This document shows, piece by piece, positions 1-6,087 of a DNA stretch of 7,168 nt. Position 1 is the first letter of the stretch. Each line of letters starts with the position of its first letter. The notes beneath the pieces are model-generated. The model did no database searches and was not told the origin of the DNA. It saw only the letters and a program-made list of their open reading frames with translations. The position numbers and the translations under genes were made by a program. This stretch comes from Burkholderiales bacterium UBA2463 (GTDB lineage: Bacteria > Pseudomonadota > Gammaproteobacteria > Burkholderiales > Burkholderiaceae_A): NCBI GenBank assembly GCA_002342295.1, contig DDPR01000015.1, forward strand, positions 13,719 through 20,886, read 5' to 3'.

Positions 1-113
1 TGAGCCAGGCCAGTGATAAGCACGGGATTGAGGTTGGCGCGTGCCGCATAGACGGCCGCCGTATAGCCTGCAGGGCCTGATCCAAGAATAAGAAGGCGAT
101 GATGCTGGGTCAT
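1..113 (-). CDS. trxB: Thioredoxin reductase, N-terminal fragment
   Basis: Only the first 37 codons are present; the gene runs leftward out of the window. The reverse strand starts at the ATG at 113-111 and reads MTQHHRLLILGSGPAGYTAA, followed by VYAARANLNPVLITG. This contains the GxGxxG dinucleotide-binding loop (G11-S-G-P-A-G16) and the following helix typical of the FAD domain of bacterial thioredoxin reductase. In this family the enzyme is a cytoplasmic flavoprotein that uses NADPH to reduce thioredoxin. The redox-active CxxC pair and the NADPH domain lie outside the window. The gene diverges from ftsK, an arrangement common in Burkholderiales. No strong Shine-Dalgarno sequence is visible before this start. 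A related FAD/NAD(P)-dependent reductase is possible, but the VYAARANL stretch fits TrxB best. Confidence 0.88.
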   Translation of the reverse strand, partial: MTQHHRLLILGSGPAGYTAAVYAARANLNPVLITGLA

Positions 114-197
114 GTTGGAGACTTTCGAGTTGCAAGCACAACGTGAAGACGACATTTCTAAGACAATTATAAAAACCCTTAATGACAAACCCGCCTG
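114..197. promoter_or_regulatory. Divergent trxB/ftsK promoter region
   Basis: This 84-bp gap lies between two divergent starts and holds an AT-rich core in otherwise GC-rich DNA. On the minus strand, positions 171-166 read TATAAT, an exact sigma-70 -10 hexamer that could serve trxB. On the plus strand the overlapping 168-173 reads TATAAA, which could serve ftsK. No good -35 hexamer sits 16-18 bp upstream of either box; TGAAGA at 144-149 is the nearest plus-strand candidate. The two -10 boxes overlap, so the two promoters would be expected to interfere with each other. The assignment rests on hexamer matches only. Confidence 0.4.
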
Positions 198-2606
198 ATG
201 GCCCTCTTTTCCGATTCCTCCACTAAGCGACGCCGAGCGGCCACTCGTCGAAAGCCCTCTGCTGCAACCTCGCAGGTATCGCCTGTGACTGAAGCGCTGC
301 TGGCCGACCTGTCCTGGATTGGCCTTCTCTCTTTTGGCGTGTTCTTGGCGCTCTCCCTGGTGAGCTTTTCTTCGCAGGACTCAGCCTGGTTTCAGTACTC
401 ATCCTCTGCACAGGTTCACAACTGGCTGGGTCGCGCCGGTGCCCTCTTGGCGGACGTGTTTCTCTTTTTCTTCGGCGCGTCTTCCTGCTGGTGGGTGCTT
501 CTCTGCCTGGTTCTTGCAAGAAGTCTGTATCTGCGGGCCGTTCAGATTCGTCAGCGCCAGAAGCTTTCGCGTCCCGATGAGGACCTGGAGGGCCCCTGGA
601 ATCTGGGCGTGATCACGAGTCAGTTTTTCGGCTTTCTTCTCTTTCTGAGTTTTAGCTGCGCTCTTGAGGCGCAGCGATTGCGGCTTGATGGTCTCTTTGT
701 CGATACGTTTGCTGGGGGCGCACTGGGCAGCTTCGTGGGGGGCGCATTGGAGTGGGCCTTGGGAGCCACTGGCCTCACCCTCGTTGCAACGCTTGGCTTG
801 TTTATGTCCCTGTCGGTCTTTCTGCGGTTTTCATGGCTTGGCCTTTTCGAGGCCACCGGCCAAGGAGCCGAGGGGCTCTTGGCCTTTGTTCAGGCGAGGG
901 CTCAGGCTTGGCAGGACCGAAAGCTTGGGGAGTCCACTGCGGAGGAGCGCGCTGAGCGCGTCATGGTGAAAAAGCGTCTTCGGCCCGAACCCACCCTTGA
1001 GGTGCGGCCGGTGGCGAGTGTGGCGGAGTCTGCCTCGCTCTCCAAGCGCCCCCAGGTTGAGCAGCAGGCGCTCTTTGCAGAGCTTCGCAGGCCAGAGGCA
1101 GGCCTGCCTCCCCTGTCTTTGCTTGAGCCCGTCGGCGCTCTGGCTGAACCCGTCGCAGCCGAGACGCTCACCTATACCTCCCGACTCATCGAGACGCGTC
1201 TTGCGGACTTTGGCGTACAGGTGCGGGTGGTGTCCGCACAGCCAGGCCCCGTGGTCACCCGCTACGAGATTGAGCCGGCTTTGGGCGTGAAGGGCTCGCA
1301 GGTTGTGAACCTTTCTCGAGACCTCGCCAGAGCGCTGTCTCTGAGCTCGGTTCGCGTGGTGGAGACCATTCCGGGCAAGAGCCTCATGGGCCTTGAATTG
1401 CCCAATGCTCGCAGGCAGACCGTTCGCCTGTCTGAGATTCTGGGCTCGCAGGCCTTTCAAGACAGCGGAGCAACATTGCCCATGGCCCTGGGTAAAGACA
1501 TCTCCGGCGCACCCTTTGTGGTGGACCTGGCCAAGATGCCGCATCTGTTGGTGGCCGGAACCACAGGCTCAGGCAAGTCGGTCGGCGTGAATGCCATGTT
1601 GCTCTCGCTGCTCTACCACGCGCCGGCTGAGCATGTGAGGCTGATTCTCATCGACCCCAAGATGCTCGAGTTCTCCGTTTATGAGGGCATCCCGCACCTG
1701 CTCACGCCCGTCGTGACCGATATGAAGCTTGCCGCACAGGCCCTTCACTGGTGCGTAGGAGAGATGGAGCGTCGCTACCGGCTGATGAGCCAGCTCAACA
1801 CACGAAACCTGGCGGGTTTTAATCACAAGGTGGAAGAGGCGCTTCGCAAGGGGCAGCCGATTGCGAATCCCCTTGTGCCCCCCGAGATGGTGACTGTCGG
1901 ACAGGCCGAGATGCTTGAGCCCCTGCCGCAGATTGTGGTGGTCATTGATGAGTTGGCCGACCTCATGATGGTGGTGGGCAAAAAGGTGGAGGAGCTCATT
2001 GCAAGGCTTGCTCAGAAGGCCCGTGCAGCTGGCATCCACCTCATTCTGGCCACTCAGCGCCCCTCGGTGGATGTGATTACCGGGCTTATTAAAGCGAATA
2101 TTCCAGCAAGAATTTCCTTCCAGGTCTCAAGCAAGATCGACTCCCGAACGGTCTTGGATCAGATGGGAGCGGAGGCCCTCCTAGGAATGGGTGACATGCT
2201 CTTTTTATCTGCGGGATCGGGCGTTCCCATCCGCGTGCATGGTGCCTTCGTGGCCGACGAAGAGGTGGTGCGGCTCGCAAATTGGCTCCGAGAGCAGAGC
2301 GGCGGCCCGCAGTACGACGAGCGCATTCTGGAGGGTGCAGACCCCCAGACCAGCGGCACTTTCACGGCAGGCCTTGAGGGCGTGGTTGCATCAAGCGGCG
2401 AGGGTGAGGGGGACGCCCTCTATGACGAGGCGGTGGCCGTGGTGCTCAAACACCGGCGCGCCTCGATCTCTTTGGTTCAGCGTCATCTGCGCATCGGCTA
2501 CAACCGGGCAGCAAGGCTGCTGGAGGCCATGGAGCAGGCAGGCGTTGTTTCTGCCATGCAGTCCAATGGCAACCGAGACATTCTCGTGCCGGCAGGTCGA
2601 GAGTGA
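198..2606 (+). CDS. ftsK: DNA translocase FtsK
   Basis: This is a septum-anchored, hexameric, ATP-driven DNA pump. In the family it clears chromosome termini from the closing septum and activates XerCD recombination at dif to resolve dimers. At 802 aa it is much shorter than E. coli FtsK (about 1330 aa) because the linker is short, which is usual in betaproteobacteria. A basic N-terminus (KRRRAATRRK) precedes membrane segments near residues 40-58, 82-109, 139-157 and 189-209. A charged linker follows to about 330. The motor domain carries Walker A GTTGSGKS (454-461, Lys460) and Walker B IVVVIDE (579-585, Asp584-Glu585). The C-terminal gamma winged helix (about 739-802) keeps RASISLVQRHLRIGYNRAAR-type and NGNRDIL motifs used for KOPS and XerD contact. 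The in-frame stop at 183-185 leaves ATG198 as the first ATG; its ribosome-binding site is weak. The gene ends inside the lolA start. Confidence 0.97.
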   Translation: MALFSDSSTKRRRAATRRKPSAATSQVSPVTEALLADLSWIGLLSFGVFLALSLVSFSSQDSAWFQYSSSAQVHNWLGRAGALLADVFLFFFGASSCWWVLLCLVLARSLYLRAVQIRQRQKLSRPDEDLEGPWNLGVITSQFFGFLLFLSFSCALEAQRLRLDGLFVDTFAGGALGSFVGGALEWALGATGLTLVATLGLFMSLSVFLRFSWLGLFEATGQGAEGLLAFVQARAQAWQDRKLGESTAEERAERVMVKKRLRPEPTLEVRPVASVAESASLSKRPQVEQQALFAELRRPEAGLPPLSLLEPVGALAEPVAAETLTYTSRLIETRLADFGVQVRVVSAQPGPVVTRYEIEPALGVKGSQVVNLSRDLARALSLSSVRVVETIPGKSLMGLELPNARRQTVRLSEILGSQAFQDSGATLPMALGKDISGAPFVVDLAKMPHLLVAGTTGSGKSVGVNAMLLSLLYHAPAEHVRLILIDPKMLEFSVYEGIPHLLTPVVTDMKLAAQALHWCVGEMERRYRLMSQLNTRNLAGFNHKVEEALRKGQPIANPLVPPEMVTVGQAEMLEPLPQIVVVIDELADLMMVVGKKVEELIARLAQKARAAGIHLILATQRPSVDVITGLIKANIPARISFQVSSKIDSRTVLDQMGAEALLGMGDMLFLSAGSGVPIRVHGAFVADEEVVRLANWLREQSGGPQYDERILEGADPQTSGTFTAGLEGVVASSGEGEGDALYDEAVAVVLKHRRASISLVQRHLRIGYNRAARLLEAMEQAGVVSAMQSNGNRDILVPAGRE

Positions 2607-3277
2607 GACGATTCGCGCGTGCCGCTCTTTTGGCGCTGGCCTGCGCAGCGTCGACCACCTCTTTCTCGGCGAGCCCAGAGGTGGTCCCTGTGGTGGTTGG
2701 AGCCGATGCGCAACTCATCGCATTTCTAACCTCCACCCAGTCTCTGCGAGCGCAGTTTGAGCACCAGCAGATGAATCCGTCTGGTCGCGTCATGCGATTC
2801 TTTGGCGTGGTGTCGGCCAAGCGTCCTGGCCTATTCCGGTGGGAGGTGCGCAAGCCCTATGCGCAGCTGCAGCTCATCCGCGATGGCGAGCTTCTGCTTT
2901 ACGACCCCGACCTCGCTCAGCTTTCTATTCGCAGACTCGATGCATCGGTGATGGGCACCCCCGCAGGACTCTTTTTATTGAGTGGTGCCGATGCGGCCCA
3001 GGCGCTGGAGACGCAATTCGTTGTTCAGAACTTAGAGCCCAGAGAGGGGCTGACCTGGGTGTCTCTTCGTCCTCGGCTGCCCGATTCTGCAACCCAGCTC
3101 ATTGAGGTGGGGCTCGATGCGCAGGGTCGGCTCAGCCGCCTGGAGGTCACCGATGCTCTGGGGCGAAAAAGCGTGGTGCGTCTCTCTCAGATCGAGGTCA
3201 ACCCTGTGCTGCCCGCAGCCCTTTTTTCGTTTAAACCCCCGGCAGGCACCGAAGTGCTGCGCCCCTCACAGCCCTGA
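2603..3277 (+). CDS. lolA: Outer-membrane lipoprotein chaperone LolA
   Basis: LolA is the periplasmic carrier that takes mature lipoproteins from the LolCDE transporter in the inner membrane and hands them to LolB in the outer membrane. The 224-aa product starts with a Sec signal peptide (MRRFARAALLALACAA..., probably cut after A23 in SFSA-S). The mature part has the family pattern: SLRAQFEHQ near 48-55, RPGLFRWEVRKPYAQLQLIRDG (75-96) and LLLYDPDLAQLSIRRLD (97-113), matching the FxW...P...DGxxxWxYDPDLxQ core, and a C-terminal FSFKPPAGTEV segment. The start is GTG, read within the GTGA that also holds the ftsK stop. The purine-rich GGCAGGTCGAGA just upstream can act as ribosome-binding site, so translation is probably coupled to ftsK. 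The Lol fold is diverse in sequence, but the motifs and the ftsK-lolA order make the call firm. Confidence 0.94.
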   Translation: MRRFARAALLALACAASTTSFSASPEVVPVVVGADAQLIAFLTSTQSLRAQFEHQQMNPSGRVMRFFGVVSAKRPGLFRWEVRKPYAQLQLIRDGELLLYDPDLAQLSIRRLDASVMGTPAGLFLLSGADAAQALETQFVVQNLEPREGLTWVSLRPRLPDSATQLIEVGLDAQGRLSRLEVTDALGRKSVVRLSQIEVNPVLPAALFSFKPPAGTEVLRPSQP

Positions 3278-3280
3278 GGA
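3276..3280 (+). promoter_or_regulatory. serS ribosome-binding site in lolA stop
   Basis: GAGGA begins inside the lolA TGA stop (3275-3277) and lies 3 nt before the serS ATG at 3284. The spacing is short, but with the 6-nt intergenic gap it suggests that ribosomes ending lolA re-initiate on serS. Confidence 0.55.
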
Positions 3281-3283
3281 CTC

Positions 3284-4579
3284 ATGATCGATATCCAAAC
3301 GCTTCGCAAAGACATCCACACTGTGGCGAGTCGACTCGCCTCTCGGGGCTACACCCTCGATGTGCAGACCTTTATGGACCTCGAGGCGCAGCGAAAGTCC
3401 GTGCAGGTGCGCACGGAGACGCTGCAGGCCAGCCGAAATACGCTCTCCAAGCAGATCGGTCAGGCCAAGGCCAAGGGTGAGGATGCAGCCGCCCTCATGG
3501 CCCAGGTGGCCGAGCTCCCGGCGCAGCTCGAGGCTGCGGAGTCCGAGCTCGCCATGATTCAGGCGCAGCTCGATGCCTGGCTGTCTTCGATTCCGAACCT
3601 GCCCCATGAATCGGTTCCGGTGGGCGCTTCCAGCGACAACAACGTGGAAGTTCGTCGATGGGGCAAGCAGCCAGAGTTCAGCTTTAGCCCACAGGACCAT
3701 GTGGATCTCGGCGCGCGCCTTGGCCTTGATTTTGAGTCGGCCGTGAAGCTCACGGGCTCTCGATTTGCGGTGATGCGCGGCCCTATTGCCCAGCTGCACC
3801 GAGCCCTTGCTCAGTACATGCTTGATCTGCAAACCGGCCCCAATGGCTACACCGAGTGCTACACACCCTACATCGTGAATGCCGCCTCTTTGTATGGAAC
3901 GGGGCAGTTGCCTAAGTTTGAGGAAGACCTCTTTGCTGCAAAAAAAGGCGGCCAGGGCGGAGAGGGAGAGTCGCTTTATCTCATCCCGACCTCAGAGGTC
4001 TCGCTCACCAACCTTGTTCGGGATGAGATTCTGGAGGAGCGAGACCTGCCGCTGTGCCTCACCGCCCACACCCCCTGTTTTCGTTCCGAGGCTGGCGCTT
4101 ATGGTCGCGATACCCGTGGAATGATTCGCCAGCACCAGTTCGACAAGGTTGAGATGGTGCAGGTGGTTCACCCAGATGAGTCGTATGACGCGCTCGAGCA
4201 GATGGTTAGCCATGCCGAGTCGGTGCTGCAGGGCCTGGGGCTCTCCTACCGCGTCATGCTTTTGTGCTCCGGTGACATGGGCTTTGGTGCGGCTAAGACG
4301 TATGACCTCGAGGTGTGGCTGCCGGCGCAGCACGCCTATCGAGAGATCTCGAGTGTGAGTAACTGCGAGGCCTTTCAGGCGCGCCGCATGCAGGCACGGT
4401 TTAAGCGTGTCGTGGAGGGCGGCAAGACGCGCAATGAGTATGTTCACACGCTCAATGGATCGGGCCTCGCCGTGGGTCGCGCCCTTGTGGCCGTATTGGA
4501 AAACTATCAACTGCCCGATGGCACGATCCGGGTGCCGGAGGCATTGGTGCCCTACATGCGCGGGCAGGAGAGCCTTTAG
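3284..4579 (+). CDS. serS: Serine--tRNA ligase
   Basis: This class II synthetase activates serine with ATP and charges tRNA-Ser; it can also charge tRNA-Sec where that exists. At 431 aa it has the usual bacterial length. Residues 1 to about 105 form the N-terminal tRNA-binding arm (MIDIQTLRKDIHTVASRL..., then a long coiled coil with heptad-like Ala, Leu and Gln runs) that grips the long variable arm of tRNA-Ser. The catalytic domain has the serine-site TSE triad (T236-S-E238), motif 2 CFRSEAG with the ATP-contacting R267 and E269, and motif 3 NGSGLAVGRAL with R399. A short glycine-rich insertion (KKGGQGGEGE, about 224-231) lies just before the TSE loop and resembles Burkholderiales homologues. 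The gene sits 6 nt after lolA, and its TAG stop is 36 bp before a tRNA-Ser gene. No rarA gene lies between lolA and serS. Confidence 0.97.
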   Translation: MIDIQTLRKDIHTVASRLASRGYTLDVQTFMDLEAQRKSVQVRTETLQASRNTLSKQIGQAKAKGEDAAALMAQVAELPAQLEAAESELAMIQAQLDAWLSSIPNLPHESVPVGASSDNNVEVRRWGKQPEFSFSPQDHVDLGARLGLDFESAVKLTGSRFAVMRGPIAQLHRALAQYMLDLQTGPNGYTECYTPYIVNAASLYGTGQLPKFEEDLFAAKKGGQGGEGESLYLIPTSEVSLTNLVRDEILEERDLPLCLTAHTPCFRSEAGAYGRDTRGMIRQHQFDKVEMVQVVHPDESYDALEQMVSHAESVLQGLGLSYRVMLLCSGDMGFGAAKTYDLEVWLPAQHAYREISSVSNCEAFQARRMQARFKRVVEGGKTRNEYVHTLNGSGLAVGRALVAVLENYQLPDGTIRVPEALVPYMRGQESL

Positions 4580-4609
4580 CGTCTGCTGCAGACGAGGCTA
4601 TACTCCTCG
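4575..4609 (+). promoter_or_regulatory. Likely promoter of the tRNA-Ser gene
   Basis: TATACT at 4599-4604 is a five-of-six match to the sigma-70 -10 hexamer and lies 11 nt before the mature 5' end of the tRNA. A weak -35 (TTTAGC, 4575-4580) overlaps the serS stop at an 18-bp spacing. The run after the -10 (CCTCGGCTCG) is GC-rich, as in discriminators of stable-RNA promoters under stringent control; that role is inferred. Two dyads are present: GTCTG-CTG-CAGAC at 4581-4593, and CGAGG (4593-4597) paired with CCTCG (4605-4609) around the -10. Neither has a T-run, so a serS terminator is not supported. Read-through from serS into the tRNA is also possible. Confidence 0.45.
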
Positions 4610-4615
4610 GCTCGC

Positions 4616-4705
<90 letters not shown>

Positions 4706-4723
4706 AAATTACTAGTATGAACT

Positions 4724-4748
4724 TGCTCATGGCCGCATGAGCATGCTC
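4724..4748. repeat. Overlapping dyads between tRNA-Ser and mazE-like gene
   Basis: TGCTCATG (4724-4731) and CATGAGCA (4736-4743) form a perfect 8-bp inverted repeat with a GCCG loop. Its right arm overlaps the 10-bp palindrome GAGCATGCTC (4739-4748). The hairpin could help end or trim the tRNA transcript, but no T-run follows on either strand, so it is not a standard intrinsic terminator. It could also be an operator, since AbrB-fold antitoxins of the MazE type repress their own promoters by binding palindromes. Neither role is shown by the sequence. Confidence 0.4.
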
Positions 4749-4845
4749 TGCTCAAAACCTGTTGACCTGAACAAGGCTAGGAACGCCTCTCGAAAATGGC
4801 GGGGTTGCACTTCGCCTCCCCGTATCTGCAATGTAGACACATTTT

Positions 4846-4851
4846 GAGGAG
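4846..4851 (+). promoter_or_regulatory. Ribosome-binding site fixing the antitoxin start
   Basis: GAGGAG lies 7 nt before the ATG at 4859. This decides for that start over an in-frame upstream start at 4796, which would add 21 residues lacking antitoxin character and has no comparable site. Confidence 0.75.
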
Positions 4852-4858
4852 ATTTGCC

Positions 4859-5101
4859 ATGGAATCCGTCATTCGAAAATGGGGTAACAGCCCCGCTCTA
4901 CGCCTGTCGGCCGCCGTTCTAAAAGAAGCAGGGTATCAACTCGAGCAGAGAGTTGAACTGATCGTTTCACGTGGGCGAATCGTCATCCAGCCGTCTGAAA
5001 AAGTGGAATATGACCTTGATGCCCCGATCGGCGGTATCAATGCCGACAATATTTATGAAGAGGCTGGCTTTGGCTCTCCAGTCGGTCATGAGGCGCTCTG
5101 A
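4859..5101 (+). CDS. MazE/ChpS-type antitoxin (AbrB fold), orphan
   Basis: This 80-aa protein resembles the antitoxins of MazEF/ChpSB modules. Such antitoxins bind the operator as a swapped-hairpin AbrB dimer and cover the RNase site of the toxin with an acidic tail. The N-terminal half, MESVIRKWGNSPALRLSAAV followed by LKEAGYQLEQRVELIVSRGRIVIQP, is the DNA-binding domain with the family's (R/K)WGNSxAxR(L/I) motif at residues 6-15. The tail (about 48-80: VEYDLDAPIGGINADN..., then FGSPVGHEAL) is the acidic toxin-binding part and looks complete. The stop TGA (5099-5101) overlaps the toxin ATG by one base, the classic coupled TA layout. The partner is broken (next entry), so the protein may survive as an orphan autoregulator or anti-toxin against related modules elsewhere; this is inference. 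Sequence alone does not separate MazE, ChpS and PemI names. Confidence 0.85.
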   Translation: MESVIRKWGNSPALRLSAAVLKEAGYQLEQRVELIVSRGRIVIQPSEKVEYDLDAPIGGINADNIYEEAGFGSPVGHEAL

Positions 5102-5278
5102 TGCCGCGTGGCTATGTCCCGGATACAGGTGAGGTGGTTTGGCTGGAATTTGACCCCCAGGCTGGGCACGAGCGGGCGGGGCATCGACCCGTGCTGGTCA
5201 TCAGTCCAGCGGGTTACTAGCGCCGATGTCCTCTTGCATGTTCGGGCCAAGATGAAGGCCTTGTTGCAAATTTCGTGA
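5101..5278 (+). pseudogene. MazF/ChpB-type toxin, internally deleted
   Basis: This is a remnant of an mRNA-cleaving endoribonuclease toxin. ATG5101, with GAGG (5090-5093) 7 nt upstream, opens 39 codons: MPRGYVPDTGEVVWLEFDPQ, then AGHERAGHRPVLVISPAGY, the conserved first strand and loop of the PemK/MazF fold. A TAG follows at 5218-5220. One frame over, from about 5213, the DNA encodes VTSADVLLHVRAKMKALLQI-S before TGA 5276-5278, which fits the C-terminal VTxAxLxEVRAKxKALI helix of the same family. Family members are about 110-117 aa, so roughly 50-60 central residues are missing. They include the strands and Thr-bearing loop (PMTTQ-type) that complete the active site. The two ends meet in GGGTTACT, where both reading frames make sense, as expected for deletion across a short direct repeat. 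The product should be inactive. Confidence 0.85.
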
Positions 5279-5310
5279 CTGGGTTGCACCCGTTTTTAGA
5301 GGATGTCAGG

Positions 5311-6087
5311 ATGGAGAAGAGCAGTCACCGCTTGGAAGACACCCTTATGAATCTCCTTCTAGCAGCACTCCTACTTTTTCCGCTTGCCCTGCATGCGCAA
5401 GAGCGCACCGACCGCTTCGAGCTCGAGGCGGGTGTTGTGTCGACCCGAAACATGGAAATTCGCGGGTACAACCAGAGCAACGCAACAGACGGTTGGTCAA
5501 AGTCCTCTCCCACGGCCCGCTTTGAATACTGGCGGGTGAAGGACAACTCGTGGAATTACGGCCTCGTGTTCCAGCCCCTCTCCCAGCGCTATCAGGACAC
5601 CCTGAAAAGCAACCTATCGGCCAAGGGAAAGACCTTTACCGCAGGTTCCTCGGCCACCCTCGATTACCAGTTCCCCACCATTCGATTCAGCGCAAACACC
5701 CCGATATCCCAGGGAGACGATGGCGGGTATGTGAGAGCGGGGGGATCTCTGGTGGTGAGGTATGCCAAGGTCGGGTTGAGTACTGCGAGTCAATCTTTTA
5801 ACGACACGAATTGGATTGCAGTTCCCCTCGTTAACATTGAAGCCAATCGTCCTCTGGGCGGCGCCTACAGCCTGTTTACGCGGGCTGATTTTTTGCCCGG
5901 ATTTGATGGCAACGTATTTCTGGATGGTCTCTACGATGTCTTCTTCGGTGTTCGACGAAAAGTGGATTCGACAAGCAATTTAGATGTAGGCATTCGCCTG
6001 TTTTTTGGCGGGTACGACCCTAAGAAAGCGGATGACTACGCAAACCGAATCTTCTTTAACTCACTGGTGGTTCGTTACACATTTTGA
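5311..6087 (+). CDS. Putative outer-membrane beta-barrel protein
   Basis: I do not recognise a named family. From ATG5311 the product is 258 aa, with a hydrophobic stretch MNLLLAALLLFPLALHA (13-29) ending in a plausible signal peptidase site before QERTDRFELEAG. The mature part has alternating polar/aromatic stretches resembling amphipathic beta strands: TARFEYWRV, WNYGLVFQPL, SATLDYQFPTIRFSANTP, SLVVRYAKVGLS, YSLFTRADFLPG, NLDVGIRLFFGG and FFNSLVVRYTF. It ends in Tyr-Thr-Phe, the aromatic C-terminal signature recognised by the BAM machinery. There are no cysteines in the mature chain and no long helix. The start is uncertain: AGAGG at 5298-5302 serves ATG5311, while GGAAGA at 5334-5339 would serve ATG5347 (246 aa, a short signal peptide without a positive N-region). 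A GTG at 5275 overlaps the toxin remnant's stop and is less likely. The last 27 bp overlap the convergent gene. Confidence 0.7.
   Translation: MEKSSHRLEDTLMNLLLAALLLFPLALHAQERTDRFELEAGVVSTRNMEIRGYNQSNATDGWSKSSPTARFEYWRVKDNSWNYGLVFQPLSQRYQDTLKSNLSAKGKTFTAGSSATLDYQFPTIRFSANTPISQGDDGGYVRAGGSLVVRYAKVGLSTASQSFNDTNWIAVPLVNIEANRPLGGAYSLFTRADFLPGFDGNVFLDGLYDVFFGVRRKVDSTSNLDVGIRLFFGGYDPKKADDYANRIFFNSLVVRYTF

Noticed and set aside
831..1544. Long minus-strand open frame (237 codons) inside ftsK
   Set aside because: It is antisense to the FtsK linker and motor coding sequence, shows no recognisable domain, and is expected by chance opposite GC-rich genes.
2603..2650. Lipoprotein signal (Cys14) in LolA
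   Set aside because: The residues before Cys14 are A-L-A rather than the usual L-[AS]-[GA] lipobox, and LolA is a soluble periplasmic carrier with a standard signal peptide.
3266..3832. Minus-strand open frame (188 codons) over the lolA/serS junction
   Set aside because: It is antisense to the SerS coiled-coil arm, with no motif and no support from gene order.
3992..4510. Minus-strand open frame (172 codons) inside serS
   Set aside because: It is a shadow of the SerS catalytic domain; its translation has the His/Leu/Arg-rich composition of antisense frames and no independent ribosome-binding site.
4581..4593. Intrinsic terminator after serS
   Set aside because: The hairpin has only a 5-bp stem with a 3-nt loop and no T-run follows; the next bases are GC-rich and part of the tRNA promoter.
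4796..4858. Upstream start extending the antitoxin by 21 residues
   Set aside because: The extension has no family character, and a strong GAGGAG site sits 7 nt before the ATG at 4859.
5275..5310. GTG start at 5275 for the beta-barrel gene
   Set aside because: It overlaps the stop of the toxin remnant and would put 24 mostly polar residues ahead of the signal peptide; the ATGs at 5311 and 5347 both have better ribosome-binding sites.
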